The notes beneath the pieces were generated by a model that saw only the letters and a list, made by a program, of their open reading frames with translations, searched no databases and was not told where the DNA came from. This document shows positions 22,867-26,026 of a DNA stretch of 26,026 bases, piece after piece (position 1 is the first letter of the stretch; each line of letters starts with the position of its first letter). The DNA is from an uncultured Oscillospiraceae bacterium. Its GTDB lineage: Bacteria; Bacillota; Clostridia; Oscillospirales; Oscillospiraceae. The stretch is taken from assembly GCA_947627085.1 (NCBI GenBank), contig CANQUO010000005.1, positions 1 through 26,026 of the forward strand, in the 5' to 3' direction. A program made the translations under genes and the position numbers.

Positions 22867-23500
22867 GTTGTTCGGATTTGATGATGTCCGGTATCTGGCG
22901 CAGGTCGCGGACCACACGCCACTCCCGGCCCGTGGGGGCGCCCACGGAGCTTTCCGGGAGGTAGAGTATACAGCGGACGCCGGAATTTTCGGCGCACTCT
23001 ACATCGATGCGCCTGTCGCCTATGTAAAAGGTCCGACGTTTGTCAAGGCCAAAGCGGCGGACTATCCACTCTATCCCGTCCGGCGCGGGCTTTCGGGGGA
23101 GCCCCGCCTCGGCGGAGAGGACGTATTCAAAGTACTCCCCTATCCCCAGCCTTTCAAGCACTTTGGCGCCTGTGCGGCCCTTGTGGGTATAGACGAAATT
23201 ACGGACGCCGAGGGCGCTGAGCTTAAAAAGCGCCTCCGCCGCCCCGTCCATGAGGGTGACCTCGCCGTCCCTTGCGGTGCTGAGCTCCTGATAGCGCCTC
23301 CAGAGCTTATCGCCGTCAAGCCCACGCTCCCTGCCGGTCCTCTCCAAGAGGTCCTTCACGGAGTTCGCGATAAGGTATCTGTACGTCTCCGCCTCTTTAG
23401 CCTCGACCCCGGCCTCACGGAGTGTCTCAAGGGTGGAGAGGACGATTATTTTATAGGAATCAAGAAGCGTCCCGTCCAAGTCCCATATGAGAGCGGTCAT
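22856..23500 (-). CDS. HAD-superfamily phosphatase, phosphoglycolate phosphatase-like
   Basis: A 214-residue cytoplasmic HAD hydrolase. Motif I is IWDLDGTLLDSY, with the nucleophile and acid Asp residues; motif II is VYTHKG; motif III is the Lys of RKPAPDG; motif IV is YIGDRRIDVECAENSG. A helical cap between motifs I and II indicates subfamily I, as in phosphoglycolate phosphatase and beta-phosphoglucomutase. The substrate is not deducible. The start overlaps the mreB stop by four bases (ATGA), so it is translationally coupled to mreB. The stop lies in the shared terminator. Confidence 0.9.
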   Translation of the reverse strand: MTALIWDLDGTLLDSYKIIVLSTLETLREAGVEAKEAETYRYLIANSVKDLLERTGRERGLDGDKLWRRYQELSTARDGEVTLMDGAAEALFKLSALGVRNFVYTHKGRTGAKVLERLGIGEYFEYVLSAEAGLPRKPAPDGIEWIVRRFGLDKRRTFYIGDRRIDVECAENSGVRCILYLPESSVGAPTGREWRVVRDLRQIPDIIKSEQQKG

Positions 23501-24522
23501 CTCAGCTGTCTCCTGCGGGAGAGGTTAAGGGGGCCCTCCTGCATCTCGCTTATCATCTCAAGGGACTTATTGAGCCCGTAGGCCACGCACATGTCGGCGT
23601 CGTCGGCGATGCGGGTGGCTATGCTGGTGGAGCTCTCGATGAGCCTGTCAAAGCCCCAGATGAGGGCCCCGCCGCCGGTTATGACTATGCCGTTTTCCGA
23701 TATGTCGGCCACGAGCTCGGGCGGTGTGCTCTCCAGCACCCGGTGGATAGCCTCAAGTATCTGCTCCGAGACCTCGTCAAAGGCCTCTATCATCTCCGGG
23801 GCGCTTATGGACACCATCCGGGGCAGTCCCGTCATGAGGCACCGGCCCTTGACCTCCACGGCCATCTCGTCGGGCTTGGGGAACACACAGCCGATGGATT
23901 TTTTAAGCTCCTCGGCGGTGTTTTTGCCGATGAGCAGGTTATGCTTTTTCCTTATATATTTGATTATGGCCTCGTCAAAGGCGTCGCCGGCGGTCTTTAT
24001 GGACTCGGACTGCACAACGCCGGAGAGGGACAGAACCGCGATGTCCGTGGTGCCCGCGCCCACGTCCACCACCATGTTGCCCTCGGCTTTCGATATGTCC
24101 ACTCCCGCGCCCATGGCCGCCGCCACGGGGGCCTCCATAAGGTAGACGCGCCTGGCGCCCGCGCGGATACCGGCGTCGATGACGGCCCGCTCCTCGACCT
24201 CGGTTATGCCCGAGGGGACCGAGACCACCACCCGGGGCTTCATGAGGCTGAAGGAGGTGACCCGGCGCAGAAGCTCCCTTATCATCCTCTCCGTCATGTC
24301 AAAATCAGATATGACGCCACCGGACAGGGGGTGTATGGCCACGATGTTGCCGGGGGTGCGGCCGAGCATCCTCTGGGCCGCCGCGCCCACCTTCAATAGC
24401 CTGCCCGTATTTTTGTCCATGGCCACCACCGAGGGCTCACGGGTCACTATTCCCTTGCCCCTCACCGCCACCGCCACGGTGGCCGTGCCAAGATCGATGC
24501 CGATATCGCGTCCGAATATCAT
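23497..24522 (-). CDS. mreB: Rod-shape actin homologue MreB/Mbl
   Basis: Actin-like ATPase forming membrane filaments that guide peptidoglycan synthesis. The 341-residue chain begins MIFGRDIGIDLGTATVAVAV (phosphate-1), with VVDVGAGTTDIAVLSL (phosphate-2), VITGGGALIWGFDRLI (adenosine), KPRVVVSVPSGITEVEERAV and YLMEAPVAAAMGAG, all MreB signatures. I cannot distinguish MreB from Mbl or MreBH by sight. No mreC or mreD follows; instead a HAD phosphatase gene overlaps its end. In other Firmicutes mbl/mreBH copies occur without mreCD, so this may be the solitary paralogue. A GGAGGG site lies just upstream. Confidence 0.93.
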   Translation of the reverse strand: MIFGRDIGIDLGTATVAVAVRGKGIVTREPSVVAMDKNTGRLLKVGAAAQRMLGRTPGNIVAIHPLSGGVISDFDMTERMIRELLRRVTSFSLMKPRVVVSVPSGITEVEERAVIDAGIRAGARRVYLMEAPVAAAMGAGVDISKAEGNMVVDVGAGTTDIAVLSLSGVVQSESIKTAGDAFDEAIIKYIRKKHNLLIGKNTAEELKKSIGCVFPKPDEMAVEVKGRCLMTGLPRMVSISAPEMIEAFDEVSEQILEAIHRVLESTPPELVADISENGIVITGGGALIWGFDRLIESSTSIATRIADDADMCVAYGLNKSLEMISEMQEGPLNLSRRRQLR

Positions 24523-24573
24523 ATTTTTTCCCTCCGCTAAGTGTAGCTGACCTTATTATATCCAATTGTATGG

Positions 24574-25233
24574 CTAATTTTTCCTGTTATTTCTTCTCGC
24601 CGCTGCCACGGCGGCGCAGACCACGTCCTCGGCCCCGGCCATAAGGAGCACCCGGGAGCACTCGGACATTGTTGCGCCGGTGGTGAAGATGTCGTCGATG
24701 AGCAGGACCCTCTTCCCGGCCACAAGCTCCCTGTCCGTGACCTCGTAGGCCCCAAGGATATTGGCGGCACGGCTCTCCCGGCCCTCCAGGGAGGAGTTGG
24801 CCTTAGTGTGCCGGGTCTTTCTCAGGGCCGGCACGGTTTCACGCCCCAGCTTTTTCGCCGTGAGCTCCGCTAAGAGCTTCGACTGGTCGTAGCCACGCTC
24901 CCGGAGTCTTTTGGCGCTGACCGGCACCCAGGTCACCACATCGAACCGGCCTGGAAGCTCCAGCCTGACGGAGTCGGCCATAAGCTCCGAAAAGCCGCCG
25001 GCGTAGCCCCGCTTTCCGGAAAATTTATACCTGTGCAGGGCCTTTCTGACGGAGCCCTCGTAATATAGCGGCGCCACGCTGGCGGAGAAAAACTCCCCGC
25101 GTTTTTTTATCTGTCCGCACACGGGCAGGTCCGCCTGACAGCTCCGGCACATGAAGCCCTCGTCGATTATCCTCCGGCAAAATATACACCTTGGCGGGAA
25201 AAGTAGGGATAAAAGCTTTTTATAAAGTCCCAT
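24574..25233 (-). CDS. comF: ComF-family phosphoribosyltransferase-like protein
   Basis: A 219-residue protein with an N-terminal zinc ribbon, PPRCIFCRRIIDEGFMCRSC, and a further Cys soon after. The C-terminal phosphoribosyltransferase-like domain has the PRPP motif VLLIDDIFTTGATMSECS. LRERGYDQSKLLAELTAKKL is also typical. ComF aids uptake or processing of transforming DNA with PriA-type functions; its catalytic role is unsettled. The ATG at 25231-25233 shares one base with the upstream recD2 stop (TGATG). A longer frame to 25404 lies inside recD2 and does not match the family, so I rejected it. Confidence 0.94.
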   Translation of the reverse strand: MGLYKKLLSLLFPPRCIFCRRIIDEGFMCRSCQADLPVCGQIKKRGEFFSASVAPLYYEGSVRKALHRYKFSGKRGYAGGFSELMADSVRLELPGRFDVVTWVPVSAKRLRERGYDQSKLLAELTAKKLGRETVPALRKTRHTKANSSLEGRESRAANILGAYEVTDRELVAGKRVLLIDDIFTTGATMSECSRVLLMAGAEDVVCAAVAAARRNNRKN

Positions 25234-26026
25234 CAGCCGGCCTCTCCGCAAAGCCGCGCTCTGAGGCCCGAGTAGCGCCGCAGGCGCTTGTCGTTGGCCA
25301 CCATGGCGGAAAATACGTCCGCCCCGCCCACCACGATAAGGAGCTGTCTCGCCCTTGTCACCGCGGTGTAGAGGACGCTTCTCGTCACAAGCCCCGGCGG
25401 GCACTTTGGAAGGGCCAGTATGACCGCCCGGTACTCACTGCCCTGGGATTTGTGGACCGTCACGGCGTAGGCAAGCTCCAAATCCCCCATCTGGTCGAAG
25501 GGGTAGGGCACAAGGCGCTCGTCAAAACGTATGTAGGCGATGCCCGTGGCCTCGTCCATGCCCTCGATGTAGCCCACGTCGCCGTTGAAGATGCCCGTGC
25601 CCGCCTCATGCCGGCGTGTCTCGCTCTCCCGCTCCTGGGCGCTGGCGGCGACGGCGTCGGCGCGTTTCTCGTCCTCGCCGGAGGGGACGGCGCCGGACTT
25701 TACCCATATTATATCATAATTGTTTCGTGTTTGCATCACCCTGTCGCCCACACGGAAGGTGATATTTCCCACGGTTTTTTCCTTTTTGCCCTCCCCGGCG
25801 GGATTCAGGGCCTCCTGAACGGCCAGGTTCAGCTCCCTGGTGCCCCCGGCGTACTTGCGGGAGGGGGAAAGTATCTGTATGTCCTCCGGCGGGATGCCCA
25901 TGTTTTTGGGAAGGCGTGAGCTCACAAGCTCCGTCACCGTATTTGTCACCGCCCGGGCGTCCTGGCGCTTTAAAAAGAAGAAGTCGCCTCCGGAATTTTT
26001 AAGCTCCGGCGTCTGGCCGGCGTTTA
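25233..26026 (-). CDS. recD2: RecD2-like helicase, C-terminal part (runs off the window)
   Basis: About 264 residues of the C-terminal part of an SF1B 5'-3' helicase. The fragment starts with QTPELKNSGGDFFFLKRQD, matching RecD2/TraA-type helicases, then IQILSPSRKYAGGTRELN, RVGDRVMQTRNNYD, FNGDVGYIEGMD and the late motifs YAVTVHKSQGSEYRAVIL and LYTAVTRARQLLIVVG. The Walker A region is beyond the window edge. The frame continues without break to position 26026, so this is truncation by the window, not a pseudogene. The gene directly overlaps comF, a common clostridial order. RecD2 acts in recombination and replication repair. Confidence 0.9.
   Translation of the reverse strand, partial: NAGQTPELKNSGGDFFFLKRQDARAVTNTVTELVSSRLPKNMGIPPEDIQILSPSRKYAGGTRELNLAVQEALNPAGEGKKEKTVGNITFRVGDRVMQTRNNYDIIWVKSGAVPSGEDEKRADAVAASAQERESETRRHEAGTGIFNGDVGYIEGMDEATGIAYIRFDERLVPYPFDQMGDLELAYAVTVHKSQGSEYRAVILALPKCPPGLVTRSVLYTAVTRARQLLIVVGGADVFSAMVANDKRLRRYSGLRARLCGEAG

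Noticed and set aside
24555..24560. TATAAT on the minus strand upstream of mreB
   Set aside because: No acceptable -35 at 16-18 bases and no TGn extension; mreB may be read from the recD2-comF transcript. Not listed as a promoter.

Overview
The window reads as chromosomal DNA of a GC-rich, probably endospore-forming clostridium. An Oscillospirales/Oscillospiraceae-like lineage is my inference. The reasons are the SepF/DivIVA division cluster, a SpoIIQ-like M23 protein behind a promoter that fits the forespore sigma-F consensus, MreB, ComF, RecD2, an Hfq-MiaA-MutL cluster, strong AGGAGG-type ribosome binding sites, and GC-rich genes that still use many ATA codons. I see no rRNA, tRNA, CRISPR array, transposase or prophage.

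Left part (1-4220, all minus strand): one division-linked transcription unit runs from a strong extended -10 promoter at 4191-4219. It passes through a 161-bp palindromic leader, then a HlyD-like membrane protein, YggS-type PLP protein, SepF, a repeat-rich gap where ylmG/ylmH often sit, DivIVA, and the start of ileS, which runs off the window.

Middle (4275-13507): the RNA-modification and mismatch-repair genes form two divergent operons. Leftward is alanine racemase-like gene, mutL, miaA, hfq, then a terminator. Rightward is miaB, mutS, a CPBP membrane protease gene. The racemase-like protein appears to have lost the PLP-binding lysine.

13508-17780: two mirror-image copies of a multi-hairpin intergenic element flank a minus-strand block. 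The block holds an XRE regulator with an ABC half-transporter, and a SpoIIQ-like gene with its own sigma-F-like promoter.

17781-20060: a DUF1934 gene and argS form an operon, in the same order as ywiB-argS of Bacillus. 20190-20960 is a more AT-rich accessory patch. It carries a small PBECR-type nuclease-fold gene with its own near-consensus promoter. Directly downstream, its stop codon lies under the -35 of a second strong promoter that drives a roughly 150-nt structured, apparently non-coding RNA ending in a hairpin. I recognise no known RNA family here, and I consider this pair the best candidate for something undescribed.

20972-22828 (plus): an acidic hypothetical protein and a membrane protein with an XpaC-like C-terminal domain, ending in a bidirectional terminator. 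22856-26026 (minus): the 3' part of recD2, then comF, mreB and a HAD phosphatase gene, closely packed or overlapping.
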